Shown here: one piece after another, positions 1 to 8,822 of the stretch
Layout of the letters: every line of letters begins with the position of its first letter
How positions within the stretch are numbered: position 1 is the stretch's first letter
Assembly: GCF_004212215.1 (NCBI RefSeq)
Contig: NZ_QVFV01000006.1
Span: forward strand, 209,645 to 273,644
Source: Leptolyngbya iicbica LK
GTDB lineage: Bacteria; Cyanobacteriota; Cyanobacteriia; Phormidesmidales; Phormidesmidaceae
DNA length: 64,000 bases
Direction: 5' to 3'
The notes under the pieces: model-generated
The model's input: the letters and a program-made list of their open reading frames with translations, nothing else
Database searches by the model: none
Told to the model about the DNA's origin: nothing
Translations under genes and position numbers: made by a program

Positions 1-1419
1 GCCCCCCAGTCACCGCCACCGCTGGCAACATCCCCACCCCAGGCCACGAGGCCCGAGGCGGCCCCGGCTGACCCGCCCCCCGCTCCCACCTGGCAACAGC
101 AAGCCATCCACCATCGTCGCCGCAAACAGCAGCGGCAAGCGCTTTTAGGCATTCTCGTGATGACTGGAGTGAGCTTTGTCTTAGGCTCGCTCACCGCTGC
201 GGGGCTGAGCTGGGTGTTTGCACAACGCGACCCGTCGGCGTCGATCTCAGACCGCTCACCAGCATTAGAACCCGCGATCGCCCCCACCGAATCGGCAACT
301 CCACCCCCAGAGACCGATAGCACCGAGGAGGAGATCGCCCCGCCCAACGCAGCCCTGCCCATTGCTCCCAATTCTTTAATTACCCCGATCGCGCCCCCCA
401 GTGAGTTGGGTACCGCTGCTCAAGCCCTGACCGCCCCTGTGACCGTTCCCGCTGCGGTGCAGATCAAAGCCGTGGGCGACGTGATTCCTGGCACCGACTT
501 TCCCAACTATCGCTTGCCCAACGACCCCAACTATCTGTTCAACAGCGTCAAGATGTTTATGGGCGAGGTCGACATTGTCTTTGGCAACTTTGAAAGTACT
601 TTGACCGCCCACCCCTACGCAGCGAAAGACATTAGACAGGGCATGACCTTTGCCTTTCGCACTCCCCCCAACTGGACGGACGTGCTGAAGTCCGCTGGCT
701 TCGATGTATTGAGCGTGGCGAACAACCATTCTTTTGATTTTGGCGATGCGGGGTTTGAAGACACGATCGCCAACATTCAACAGTCGGGCATGCAGGCGGT
801 GGGGCGCAAAGGCGACATTGTGAAAGTAGACGCCAACGGCTACACCGTCGCGTTTATCGGCTATAGCTACTGGCCCGACCACAACAATATGAATGATCTG
901 GCGACAGCGACGGCGCTCGTGCAACAGGCGCAGTCCGAGGCAGATATGGTGGTGATTTCGGTCCATGCCGGGGCAGAGGGCACCGATGCGATGCGGGTGC
1001 GCAACCAAACTGAGTATTTTTTCTCAGAAAATCGCGGCAACATGGTGCAATTTTCTCGCGCCATGATTGATGCCGGAGCCGACCTAATTTTGGGCCATGG
1101 TCCCCATGTACCTCGTGCCCTTGAGCTGTATCAAGGCAAACTGATTGCTTACTCGCTGGGCAACTTTTTGGGCTATCGCACCCTGTCGACCACCGGCCCG
1201 CTGGGGTTGTCCATGATTTTGCAGGTGGACCTGGACGAAACGGGCAACTTTCTCAAGGGACGGGTGATTCCGGTCGCGTTGGATAACAATGGCGTGCCTT
1301 ACATCGACAATGCCTTTGCCAGCGTGACCTTGGTGCGACAACTGACCCGTCAAGATTTTCCCGAGACGCCTCTCACAATTGACGAGATGGGATACATTTT
1401 GAAAACTGATCAGCCCTAA
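1..1419 (+). CDS. CapA-family (PGA_cap) membrane-anchored protein, 5' end outside window
   Basis: The reading frame is open from base 1, so this is the 3' part of a longer gene; the GTG at 157 lies inside a membrane helix and is not a convincing start. The visible 472 residues hold a proline-rich stretch (1-32), a basic stretch rich in Arg/Lys/Gln (38-46), one hydrophobic helix (about 47-74), a low-complexity Pro/Ala/Thr linker, and from about residue 152 a CapA/metallophosphatase-like domain. Motifs seen are GDVIPGTDFP, GNFEST, NNHSFDFGDAGF, GHGPHVPRA and SLGNFLGY; the Asp/Asn/His residues match the metal-site pattern of the family. CapA proteins act in poly-gamma-glutamate or capsule assembly; the actual substrate here is unknown. 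Expected topology is cytoplasmic N-terminus and external catalytic domain. Confidence 0.85.
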   Translation, partial: APQSPPPLATSPPQATRPEAAPADPPPAPTWQQQAIHHRRRKQQRQALLGILVMTGVSFVLGSLTAAGLSWVFAQRDPSASISDRSPALEPAIAPTESATPPPETDSTEEEIAPPNAALPIAPNSLITPIAPPSELGTAAQALTAPVTVPAAVQIKAVGDVIPGTDFPNYRLPNDPNYLFNSVKMFMGEVDIVFGNFESTLTAHPYAAKDIRQGMTFAFRTPPNWTDVLKSAGFDVLSVANNHSFDFGDAGFEDTIANIQQSGMQAVGRKGDIVKVDANGYTVAFIGYSYWPDHNNMNDLATATALVQQAQSEADMVVISVHAGAEGTDAMRVRNQTEYFFSENRGNMVQFSRAMIDAGADLILGHGPHVPRALELYQGKLIAYSLGNFLGYRTLSTTGPLGLSMILQVDLDETGNFLKGRVIPVALDNNGVPYIDNAFASVTLVRQLTRQDFPETPLTIDEMGYILKTDQP

Positions 1420-1511
1420 CCCAGGGCTGGATACCGATCAACCAAGAGTACGCACACGGCGATGTCGTTGATGAGTCTGCGGGGTGAGGATACCAACGGG
1501 AGTAACGCAAC

Positions 1512-2360
1512 ATGCGATCGCGCTTAATTACCGGCAGTGTTTTATTGGTGTTGTTGCTAGCGGTCGTGAGTAACTGTCGGCAAAAATCTGCACCGACTAC
1601 GCCAGAAGCAGCCAACCCAGGCGATGCTTCGGCGGCAATTAATCAAGGAACGGCCAATGCCTCGACTGCGTCGTCATCACCGAATGAGACCGGGATTCCC
1701 CACTCTACCCAACGGGCCGGCACGGTGCGGCGGCCCAATGCGACCAAGAATACTCGTCCAGACCCCATCGTCGTGAGCCTGACAGCGACTGATCCGGCGG
1801 CTCAGATTAATGTGCGATCGCAGCCCTCCCAAACCAGCGACGCCATTGGCTACGGCACTGTCGGCGAATCCGTCACTCTCGGCCATACCGAAACCGATGC
1901 CGATGGCTATACCTGGTATCAGGTCACCTTTCAGCAGGATGATTTGGTGGGCTGGGTGCGCGAAGACTTGCTGGTATTGCCGCCCACAACGCCGATGGCT
2001 GAGTCTCAAGAGACGTCCGCCCCGACCGCCGATCGCCCGGCACCCAGCGACACATTGAAGACATCCCTCGACGAGACCTGTGGCAGTCAGCAAGCGATCG
2101 AGGCGTATTATCAGACTCCCAGCAACAGCATCTACATTTGCAAAGTGCGGAATCAGCGCACCTATCTCTCACAAGAAACGGGCACCGAACAAGTGATCAC
2201 CACCCAAGACGTCGAAGCCCTGGGGGGTGGCTATATCATTACCAACGGCAACTTTGAATATCGGCTGGATTCGGGCAACTTTGTGGTCGTGCGGTTTGAT
2301 GACTCGGGGCAACAAGAAGAAGTGCTGCGCGAAAGCATTGTCTATACCGAGCGGTATTAA
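1512..2360 (+). CDS. Secreted or lipid-anchored SH3-domain protein
   Basis: 282 residues. The N-terminus (MRSRLITGSVLLVLLLAVVSNC) has a basic n-region, a hydrophobic core and a cysteine at the end, so it could be a lipoprotein signal, although Asn before the Cys is not a typical lipobox residue. A Ser/Thr/Pro-rich spacer follows, then a bacterial SH3-like domain at about 77-140 with INVRSQPS, YTWYQV and GWVREDLL. The C-terminal part (about 175-280) has two cysteines (ETCGSQQ and IYICKV) and a beta-rich pattern. Bacterial SH3 domains usually bind cell-wall peptides, so a periplasmic or envelope role is likely. It follows the CapA-like gene by 92 bases on the same strand. Confidence 0.8.
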   Translation: MRSRLITGSVLLVLLLAVVSNCRQKSAPTTPEAANPGDASAAINQGTANASTASSSPNETGIPHSTQRAGTVRRPNATKNTRPDPIVVSLTATDPAAQINVRSQPSQTSDAIGYGTVGESVTLGHTETDADGYTWYQVTFQQDDLVGWVREDLLVLPPTTPMAESQETSAPTADRPAPSDTLKTSLDETCGSQQAIEAYYQTPSNSIYICKVRNQRTYLSQETGTEQVITTQDVEALGGGYIITNGNFEYRLDSGNFVVVRFDDSGQQEEVLRESIVYTERY

Positions 2361-2510
2361 GCGCTCCCAAACGGGAACCACAGCCCCGAGGCCATCGGTT
2401 CGGTATGACGAAACCCCCGGTTTCTGGGTCGGTTGACCGATCGATTTAGCCCTCTGTAACCGGCCTGACTCGTTTACGGATTGCTAAGTTTGAATCTTGG
2501 CAGCAATCAA

Positions 2511-2609
2511 CTATTGAGAGTCTTGCGTCGGAAAGAGCCAGGCCAGAATGCCCACACTCGACAGCAGCACCAGGAAAATCAGCAAGGCTCCAGCAGGAAT
2601 TGACAACAT
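2511..2609 (-). CDS. Small single-pass membrane protein, 32 residues
   Basis: ATG at 2609-2607, TAG at 2513-2511. A GAGGGG ribosome-binding motif lies 8 bases upstream of the ATG. The product is one hydrophobic helix with a short polar tail: it starts MLSIPAGALLIF, continues LVLLSSVGILAW and ends FPTQDSQ. Its size and shape resemble the small subunits of photosystems and the cytochrome b6f complex, but I cannot match it to PsbM, PsbT, PsbX, Psb30, PsaM, PetL, PetN or PetG. Function unknown. Confidence 0.5.
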   Translation of the reverse strand: MLSIPAGALLIFLVLLSSVGILAWLFPTQDSQ

Positions 2610-2708
2610 CGCGATCGCCCCTCGGAAACGCTCTTTGATTTCAATTTAAAGAGTCGGTATGGCTAAGCTGTGACTGGGTTGTGTCAATTTGATTTTGGAT
2701 TTTTGGTG

Positions 2709-2750
2709 GGGAGTAGGGAGTAGGGAGTAGGGAGTGGGGAGTAGGGAGTA
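2709..2750. repeat. Heptanucleotide tandem repeat (GGGAGTA)x6
   Basis: Six consecutive 7-base units, GGGAGTA, the fourth being GGGAGTG. It lies just past the stop codon of the histidine kinase gene. Short tandemly repeated heptamers (STRR) of this kind are known in filamentous cyanobacteria. Confidence 0.85.
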
Positions 2751-2754
2751 GAGG

Positions 2755-3843
2755 TCAGGCTTTGGGGAGGGAGAAGCGGAAGGTACTGCCCTGGCCGATC
2801 GCGCTCTCGACTGCGATTTGACCGCCCTGGAGTTCGACGAGACGCTTCGAGATGGCGAGGCCGATGCCCGTGCCGACGGCATATTGATGCTGGGTGAGGG
2901 GCGATCGCCAAAAGCGTTCAAAGACATGGGGCAGTTCATTGGGGGCAATGCCGGGTCCGGTATCTTTTACCGCAATCCAGATTTGGTTCCCAGCCTCCCA
3001 AGCGGAGAGGGTGATGTGGCCCTGAGGTGTGTGTTTGATGGCATTGCCCAACAAGTTGACGAGGATCTGTTCGAGGCGATCGCGATCGGCTAACACCCGC
3101 GCAATTTCCTCATCACATTGCCAGCCCAAGGCGGGACCATCTTCAGCAATCTGGCTTTCAAAGCGCAGCAGCAATTTGTCAAAAAGAGGGGGCAGGGCGA
3201 GCGCCTGAACGTGTAACGGCATCTGCCCAGCTTCCGCCTTGGACAGTTCTTGTAAATCGTTGACCAGGCGCTCCAGTCGCCGCGTTTCGCGCACGAGCAA
3301 GAGAGTGATATCGGGCGATAACGCGGTGGAATCCGTCATCGATTGCTCTAAATAGCCGCGCACGATGGTGAGGGGTGTCCTCAGTTCGTGGGTGAGGTCA
3401 CCAATCAGTTCGCGCCGCCGCTCTTCCACATCTTGCAAACTCAGCGCCAAACGGTTGAAGCTCCGGCTCAGTTGAGCCAATTCGGGAATATTGCTGCGGG
3501 GCACCTGCTCAGACCAGTTCCCCGAGGCAAATTGGCGAGTGATGCGATCCATCTCGGTGAGGGGCTGGGTGATGCGTTGGGCCACCCAGTAGCTCAGGGC
3601 GGCTGCCGTCAGTCCGCCAATGACTAACGCCCAGGCGGTGCTCCCGCTCCAGGCCACTTTGAAGCCCATGAGCAAATCTTCTCGAATTTCGTGCATGGTG
3701 TGGCCGATGCTGGCCATTTCCTCCAGATGCCTGGCAAACAAATGGAGAGAGGTGGCTCGACTAATCAGAATAAAACTGATGAGCCCCACCAACATCACGA
3801 CCAGGTGGGAGAGAAAGAGTCGTCCTTGCAGCCCGATTCGCAT
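2755..3843 (-). CDS. HAMP-domain sensor histidine kinase
   Basis: 362 residues. Two membrane helices (about 12-30 and 67-88) enclose a short external segment of some 35 residues. A HAMP linker follows (about 90-140), then HisKA with the phospho-acceptor His152 in THELRTPLT, then HATPase_c with NLLGNAIKHTP (N box), DTGPGIAP (G1), FERFWR (F box) and GTGIGLAISK (G2). All catalytic boxes are present, so it should be an active kinase. Its ATG overlaps the stop of the response regulator by one base, so the two genes are translationally coupled. The ligand is unknown; the small sensor loop suggests detection of a membrane or periplasmic signal. Confidence 0.93.
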   Translation of the reverse strand: MRIGLQGRLFLSHLVVMLVGLISFILISRATSLHLFARHLEEMASIGHTMHEIREDLLMGFKVAWSGSTAWALVIGGLTAAALSYWVAQRITQPLTEMDRITRQFASGNWSEQVPRSNIPELAQLSRSFNRLALSLQDVEERRRELIGDLTHELRTPLTIVRGYLEQSMTDSTALSPDITLLLVRETRRLERLVNDLQELSKAEAGQMPLHVQALALPPLFDKLLLRFESQIAEDGPALGWQCDEEIARVLADRDRLEQILVNLLGNAIKHTPQGHITLSAWEAGNQIWIAVKDTGPGIAPNELPHVFERFWRSPLTQHQYAVGTGIGLAISKRLVELQGGQIAVESAIGQGSTFRFSLPKA

Positions 3844-4550
3844 TAGCCTTCGTCCTCGAATTTGTAGCCCGTGCCCACCACCGTTTTGATGAACTGGGGA
3901 TTGCTGGAATCCGGCTCGATTTTCTTGCGCAGGCGGGCAACGTGGGTATCGACGACTCGTTCTTCGCCAAAAAAATCATTGCCCCACAGTTTTTCCACCA
4001 GGTGGGTACGGCTCCAGGCCCGACCCGGATGGCTGAGGAAGGTGGCAAGCAAGTCAAACTCAATGGTAGTCAGGTCGAGGTCTTCGGTGTGATCCGCCAG
4101 GGTGCGGGTGGCGACGTGGCGATCCAGATCCACAGTGAAATGGGGGGTGCGATAGACCTGACTCTGCGCCTCTTGCCGCAAACTGCGTCGCAACAGCGCT
4201 CGCACCCGCGCCACCAGTTCCATGGGGCTAAAGGGTTTCACTAAATAATCATCGGCTCCGGTGGAAAGGCCGATCACACGGTCAAATTCTTCGCCTTTCG
4301 CCGTCAGCATCAGGATGTAGGGATCGTGTGCCCCCGCTACTTTGCGAATGCGGGTGCAGACTTCTAAACCGTCAATGCCTGGCAGCATCCAGTCAAGAAT
4401 AATCAGACTGGGATGGTGGGCTTGAAATTGCCTGACAGCATCCAACCCATCGCTGCTGTGTACGCAAGTGAAGCCTTCTTTTTCCAGAAGTTGCCGGACA
4501 AAGCGGGCGATTTCGGCTTCGTCTTCCACAATTAGAATGGTTTGCTGCAT
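3843..4550 (-). CDS. OmpR/PhoB-family response regulator
   Basis: 235 residues from the ATG at 4550 (MQQTILIVEDE); a further 24 codons upstream stay open but do not look like receiver sequence. Receiver domain at 1-120 with acidic pair ED10-11, phospho-acceptor Asp53 in ILDWMLPG, and Lys in VKPFSPMELVARV. The winged-helix DNA-binding domain covers about 130-235 (LTTIEFDLLATFLSHPGRAWSR, GTGYKFE). It is the cognate partner of the downstream histidine kinase. Target genes cannot be read from the sequence. Confidence 0.93.
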   Translation of the reverse strand: MQQTILIVEDEAEIARFVRQLLEKEGFTCVHSSDGLDAVRQFQAHHPSLIILDWMLPGIDGLEVCTRIRKVAGAHDPYILMLTAKGEEFDRVIGLSTGADDYLVKPFSPMELVARVRALLRRSLRQEAQSQVYRTPHFTVDLDRHVATRTLADHTEDLDLTTIEFDLLATFLSHPGRAWSRTHLVEKLWGNDFFGEERVVDTHVARLRKKIEPDSSNPQFIKTVVGTGYKFEDEG

Positions 4551-4608
4551 CGTGATCACCGAAAGAAAAATTGTCTTGTGCGGCGTTGGCCAGACGCGGA
4601 ATGGGTCA

Positions 4609-4632
4609 GGGCGCACGGCCATGCGCCCCTAC
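4609..4632. repeat. Short palindromic element of the GTAGGGGCG type
   Basis: GGGCGCACGGCCATGCGCCC followed by CTAC. The ends pair (GGGCGCA with TGCGCCC) around a six-base loop, and the last bases read GTAGGGGCGCA on the other strand, the same edge as the inverted repeat at 29484-29557. It sits upstream of the response regulator and downstream of the permease, where it may also act as a terminator. Confidence 0.6.
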
Positions 4633-4685
4633 GATAGGGCCATGTTTTCCAGTGCGGGGCATTGATGAAGGGTGACATTGTGGGT

Positions 4686-5981
4686 TTAGTCCTGGGGCGA
4701 TCGCAAATGAATGTGACGTTTCGTGAGTCGCCGATAGCCCACTTCGATCGCCACGGCCAGGCCCACCATCACGACCACGACCCACAAGTTTTGGGGTTGG
4801 GTGCGGGCGGTTTGCTGGAGCAGCACCGTGACAGCGGCGATGCAGGCAATGGTGCCCAGCAGCGAGATCCAACGGTTGCTGTGGGTTTGTCGATACAAAC
4901 GAAAGTTGGCGTAGTTGACGGCGGCAAAGATGAGCAAGAAGCCCGAACTGCCCATGGTCGAAATGCTGGAAACGTTGAAAAGGTTGGCGACCAGGAGCGT
5001 CAGGCCGCTGGTAATGAGCAGCCCCTCGATCGGTTTATTCCAGATCTTTTTTTCTAAAACATCGGGCAGCTCGCCTGACTGGGCAATGATGAAGCTCAGG
5101 CGGGCAGTGCCGTACAGGGTGGCGTTGAGGGCGGAGGCAGTGGAAAGGAGGGCCGCGATCGCCACCAGCTTAAAGCCCAACTGTCCCATGAAGGGTTCGG
5201 CGGCTGCCGCCAGGGCATATTCCTTCGCTTCCACAATTTTGTCGGTGGTCAAGGTACCGACGGTGGTGCCCGCAATCAGCACGTAGAGCACCAGCACAAA
5301 CAACACCGCCGCATAGAAGGCCCGAGGCAGGGTGCGATCGGGCTGATGCACGTCCTCGGCAGTATTGGCCATGAGTTCGAATCCTTCAAAGGCCAGAAAA
5401 ATAATCATGCCGCCGGAAACCATGGCCAACGGTGAAGCCCAGGTGTCAGGCTGGAGCTGGGCCGGATCAACGCCGCGAATGCCGAGGGCGATAAAGAGCC
5501 CCAAAATCAGTAGCTTGAAGGCCACAATCCAGCTTTCGGCGCGACCAATAATTTCCGCACTCAGCAAATTGAGGCCCGTGATCCCCACGATCGCCCCGCT
5601 AATCAACAAATGCTTGGCCCAAAACTGCATTGACTCCGGAAAGAAGACGGCCCCGTAGCTGCCGAAGGCCGATGCATAGAGCGACAGCATGACAATGTAG
5701 CTGAGCCACAGCAGCAGATTCAGACTGCCAGTAAAAACACCCGTGCCAAAGGCTTTGTTCAAAAAGGTGACGGTGCCGCCGCGACTGACAAAGGTGGTGG
5801 AAAGCTGGGCGTAGGCGTAGGTGGTGATGAGGGCGATCAGGCCCGCGATCGCAAACGCGACGGGGGCTCCCCCCTGCGCCAACTGCACCGACAACCCCAA
5901 CACCGCAAAGATGCCACCCCCCACCATGCCGCCAATGCCGACGGCAACCACCGACCAAAATCCCATCTTGTCTTGCGCCAT
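4686..5981 (-). CDS. APC-superfamily amino acid permease
   Basis: 431 residues from the ATG at 5981 (MAQDKMGFWSVVAVGIGGM); a TTG 16 codons upstream is possible but less likely. About twelve hydrophobic helices. The first helix has the family signature GIGGMVGGGIFAVLG, a glycine-rich unwound segment typical of APC transporters, and helix six has MVSGGMIIFLAFEGFELM. The protein should import an amino acid or amine with a proton or sodium ion; the substrate cannot be told. It is not obviously in an operon; the two-component pair lies downstream on the same strand after 135 bases. Confidence 0.88.
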   Translation of the reverse strand: MAQDKMGFWSVVAVGIGGMVGGGIFAVLGLSVQLAQGGAPVAFAIAGLIALITTYAYAQLSTTFVSRGGTVTFLNKAFGTGVFTGSLNLLLWLSYIVMLSLYASAFGSYGAVFFPESMQFWAKHLLISGAIVGITGLNLLSAEIIGRAESWIVAFKLLILGLFIALGIRGVDPAQLQPDTWASPLAMVSGGMIIFLAFEGFELMANTAEDVHQPDRTLPRAFYAAVLFVLVLYVLIAGTTVGTLTTDKIVEAKEYALAAAAEPFMGQLGFKLVAIAALLSTASALNATLYGTARLSFIIAQSGELPDVLEKKIWNKPIEGLLITSGLTLLVANLFNVSSISTMGSSGFLLIFAAVNYANFRLYRQTHSNRWISLLGTIACIAAVTVLLQQTARTQPQNLWVVVVMVGLAVAIEVGYRRLTKRHIHLRSPQD

Positions 5982-6665
5982 CGTGAACGACCGGCCCCGC
6001 TGTTTGACTCCATCGGGAGTAACCCCCAACTCCGGTATATCAAAGCTGCGGCCATCCCGGAATGGCGTCAGGATGCCCTATATTTTTCAATACTGCTGCT
6101 GAAAGCTATATGGAGCAGTGCTTTGGGCAAGACGTAGCGGGGTTGATGTAACACGCCTGACACAACCTTGTCACAGGCTTGACATGCGCTTCCTTTAATT
6201 TTTGCGAAATGTGACGACGTCCTCATCTGTCCGCAAGGCGGGAAACTTTCCCAATTTTTGTGCACCGAAAACCGTCACCAGAGCTACCAGCCGCTCTCCG
6301 AATCTTGCTCGTAGGAATTCAGAACCTGTTGCGTCGAAATTGCTGGTTGCTTAAAACGTCTCACTCGGCTGACGCTGACGCCCTTGACCGATCATCGCCG
6401 ATCAATTCAGTTTCCTCAGCCGCCCCACTGCTCAAACAGTGCAATGATGCGATGGATTGCTTACACAATCCGCTGCTGACCGCCCAGATTGAAATATTGG
6501 TGCTCCTGCTGGTCGCCCGTCTGGGAACCGTCACCTTCAAACGCCTCAACTTTTCCTATTGACATCGGCCAGCGTGAAAAAGTGTTTACAGCTTTGACAC
6601 GCCACCGTCATAGGCTAGCGCTAGAGTCTGGAAGACTTTTTTGACGAGGCTTTTCAGCGACGCTT
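5982..6665. other. Gene-free stretch
   Basis: 684 bases between divergent genes (permease leftward, TMEM175-like gene rightward). It should hold both promoters. The open frames here (for example 6260-6562 rightward) lack recognisable domains and a plausible ribosome-binding site. No tRNA or strong hairpin is visible. Confidence 0.5.
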
Positions 6666-7241
6666 ATGAAACGAGACAAGCTCGGACTCGATCGCATCGT
6701 CTTCTTTAGCGACGCAGTGTTTGCCATTTCCATTACGCTACTCGCCCTCGATTTGCAGCCACCTCTAGGCCCCCAACCCAACCGCACGGCTTCGGTCTTT
6801 GTCGAGCTACTGCCGGAGTATCAGAGCTATGTCATCAGCTTTATCGTGATTGGGCTGTATTGGATTAGCCACCACCACTACTTTCGCTTCATTCGCCGCT
6901 ATGACTATACGCTGGTCGCCATCAACATTGGCTTATTAATGTGCATCGCGTCCCTACCGTTTGCGACATCTTTGCTAGACACTTATGGCAATCATCGCGG
7001 GGTGGTGACGTTCTATGCGTCGTGCATGGTCGTGACCGGCTTAATGAAAACCCTGCTCTGGCAATATGCCGCCCACAATTTTCGTCTGATCCATCGGCGC
7101 TTATCGCGTCAGCGCATTCGACGGTTAACCCGGAAAGCCATGATTCCGCCAGCGGTCTTTGCAGGGTCGATCGCGATCGCCACCGTCAATTCCGACCTCG
7201 CCAAAATGAGTTGGGGCGCGATCGCGCTGGTCTTGTTATGA
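6666..7241 (+). CDS. TMEM175-family potassium channel protein, probably cut by an in-frame TGA
   Basis: 191 residues. The N-terminus RIVFFSDAVFAISITLLALD carries the FSD filter-region motif (F14-S15-D16) of bacterial TMEM175 channels, which assemble in the membrane and conduct K+. Helices follow at about 50-70, 80-100, 110-130 and 160-175. The TGA at 7239-7241 falls inside the sixth helix, after AIALVLL. The same frame continues with VPIPLALMLPLLMI, exactly the hydrophobic half helix that is missing, and runs to a TAA at 7332-7334 (222 codons in all). The reading is a nonsense mutation, or a sequence error, in the last helix. It may still work if the helix is not essential. Confidence 0.8.
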   Translation: MKRDKLGLDRIVFFSDAVFAISITLLALDLQPPLGPQPNRTASVFVELLPEYQSYVISFIVIGLYWISHHHYFRFIRRYDYTLVAINIGLLMCIASLPFATSLLDTYGNHRGVVTFYASCMVVTGLMKTLLWQYAAHNFRLIHRRLSRQRIRRLTRKAMIPPAVFAGSIAIATVNSDLAKMSWGAIALVLL

Positions 7242-7359
7242 GTGCCGATACCGCTGGCGCTGATGCTGCCTTTATTGATGATTTGTAGCGATTTACGCAT
7301 CCCTCCCAGGCAAGTGTTATCTCTGTCTGTATAAGGAATGCTCCTGAGGCGGCTTAGCG

Positions 7360-8661
7360 ATGCCTGATTCTCTCGTTAGCTTGATTCCTACCGATGCCTT
7401 CAAACTATTTTTAGTCATCTTCCTGTCATTTTTGATTGGGCTAGAGCGAGAAGAACAAAAAGTCGCAGTGGGTCACTATGCCTTTGGCGGCGTTCGCACC
7501 TATCCTCTGTTGGGCCTCGTCGGCTATGCCCTGGCCTCAATATCCACCGGCGCAATGATTCCCCTAGCGCTGGGGTTTGTCGTCGTCGGGGGCTTTTTAC
7601 TGCTGGCTTACTGGCACAAACTGCAAACCGCTCAGGGCAGTGGCTTTACCTCAGAAGCCGCCGGGTTAATGACATATCTGGTGGGGGCATTGATTTATCG
7701 CGATCGCTATTGGGTGGCAACTGCGATCGCCATCACCAGCGTCATCTTGCTAGAGCTAAAAACCACCCTCGAAGGACTCACCCAAAAATTTTCCCCACAT
7801 GACATTCTCACCTTCACCCAGTTTCTCTTTTTGAGTTTGGTGATTTTGCCGATTTTGCCCAATCAAGCCTTCGGCCCATTTCAGATCAATCCGTTCAAAA
7901 CTTGGCTGGTAGTGGTGGCCGTGAGTGCAATTTCCTACGGCAGCTTTTTGTTACAGCGTTATCGGCAGGGGCGCGGTGGCGTCATGCTGTCAGCCCTGCT
8001 GGGGGGAGCGTATTCTTCCACCGTGACGACGGTCGCTCTGGCGAAGCGATCGCTGGCTGACCCCCGTCCTCGGGTGTATGCGGGCAGTATGATGATCGGT
8101 TCGGGAGTCATGTACTTGCGGCTGGCGCTACTGGTCAGTTTGTTCAATCCCGGATTGCGGCAAACGCTCCTGCTGCCGTTTGCCCTGCTGGGAATTTTAG
8201 GCATGGCGATCGGCGGCGTCTGGGCCAGCAGTGGCAAGGTGACTGAAGAGGTGCCCCCCCAACCGCACCTGTATCCCGCCCAAAACCCATTAGAACTGAA
8301 AGCCGCCTTCCTATTTGCCGGATTGTTTGTCTCGATGGTGATTTTGACCCATTACGTAGTGCTGTATTTGGGCAATCGCGGCGTTTTCACCCTGGCAACC
8401 ATCATGGGGGTGACCGATGTCGATCCCTTTATCTTGGGCATGACTCAATCAGCCGGACAAGGCACGGAACTCGCAGTGGCGAGTGGCGCGATCGCGATCG
8501 CCGCCGCTAGCAACAACCTCGTCAAGGACCTTTACGCGCTGCTCTTTAGCCAGTCGCCAGGGCATCTCAAATTCGACCGACAGCTACCCGGCACGCAAGC
8601 CTTGGGACTGTTAACGTTGTTGGCGATCGCCGGCCTCACGCCATTACTTTGGTTGCTTTAA
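7360..8661 (+). CDS. MgtC/SapB plus DUF4010 integral membrane protein
   Basis: 433 residues, about twelve hydrophobic segments. The N-terminal third has the MgtC-like opening IFLSFLIGLEREEQ and the conserved GGVRTYPLLGLVGY; the rest matches the DUF4010 pattern with GGAYSSTVTTVALAKRS and a C-terminal hydrophobic bundle. MgtC proteins affect virulence, Mg2+ limitation response and membrane energetics in other bacteria; for this fused form the function is unknown. It starts with ATG 7360 about 25 bases after the extended frame of the TMEM175 gene and may be cotranscribed with it. Its last 32 bases recur at 10680-10711. Confidence 0.85.
   Translation: MPDSLVSLIPTDAFKLFLVIFLSFLIGLEREEQKVAVGHYAFGGVRTYPLLGLVGYALASISTGAMIPLALGFVVVGGFLLLAYWHKLQTAQGSGFTSEAAGLMTYLVGALIYRDRYWVATAIAITSVILLELKTTLEGLTQKFSPHDILTFTQFLFLSLVILPILPNQAFGPFQINPFKTWLVVVAVSAISYGSFLLQRYRQGRGGVMLSALLGGAYSSTVTTVALAKRSLADPRPRVYAGSMMIGSGVMYLRLALLVSLFNPGLRQTLLLPFALLGILGMAIGGVWASSGKVTEEVPPQPHLYPAQNPLELKAAFLFAGLFVSMVILTHYVVLYLGNRGVFTLATIMGVTDVDPFILGMTQSAGQGTELAVASGAIAIAAASNNLVKDLYALLFSQSPGHLKFDRQLPGTQALGLLTLLAIAGLTPLLWLL
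8630..8661 (+). repeat. Direct repeat, copy 1 (gene tail of DUF4010 protein)
   Basis: The last 32 bases of the DUF4010 gene, ending in its TAA. It matches 10680-10711 with two mismatches. In both copies the bases encode GLTPLLWLL followed by a stop. Confidence 0.85.
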
Positions 8662-8703
8662 ACCCTTACACGACACGACTAAAAGTGCTGGCATCAACGG
8701 TCT

Positions 8704-8820
8704 AGATAAAATCGGATGCTCAACAAATTGGTCGCCGCACGACTTGCAGAGAAAGCGTTATTTACCCATGTGGATATGGCCATTCTTGAACGTACACAGA
8801 TACCCGTTGGCCTTTTCTGT
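8704..8820 (-). pseudogene. Relic of an IS1-family transposase N-terminus (InsA-like zinc ribbon)
   Basis: Read leftward, the bases give NGYLCTFKNGHIHMGK, then a TAA stop at 8760-8758, then RFLCKSCGDQFVEHPI. The usual family pattern is KNG-x-x-H-x-GKQR-[FY]-LC-K-x-CG-x-QFVE, so the TAA very probably replaces a CAA Gln codon. No start codon, no catalytic DDE part and no terminal inverted repeats remain. It fills the space between the DUF4010 gene and the glycosyltransferase and shows a past insertion here. Confidence 0.7.
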
Positions 8821-8822
8821 GA

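Noticed and set aside
376..1008. Long leftward frame of 210 codons opposite the CapA-like gene
   Set aside because: Mirror of a real gene; sequence is rich in His/Arg/Val without a domain and has no ribosome-binding site.
6260..6562. Rightward 100-codon frame before the TMEM175-like gene
   Set aside because: No domain and no ribosome-binding site; composition looks like spacer.
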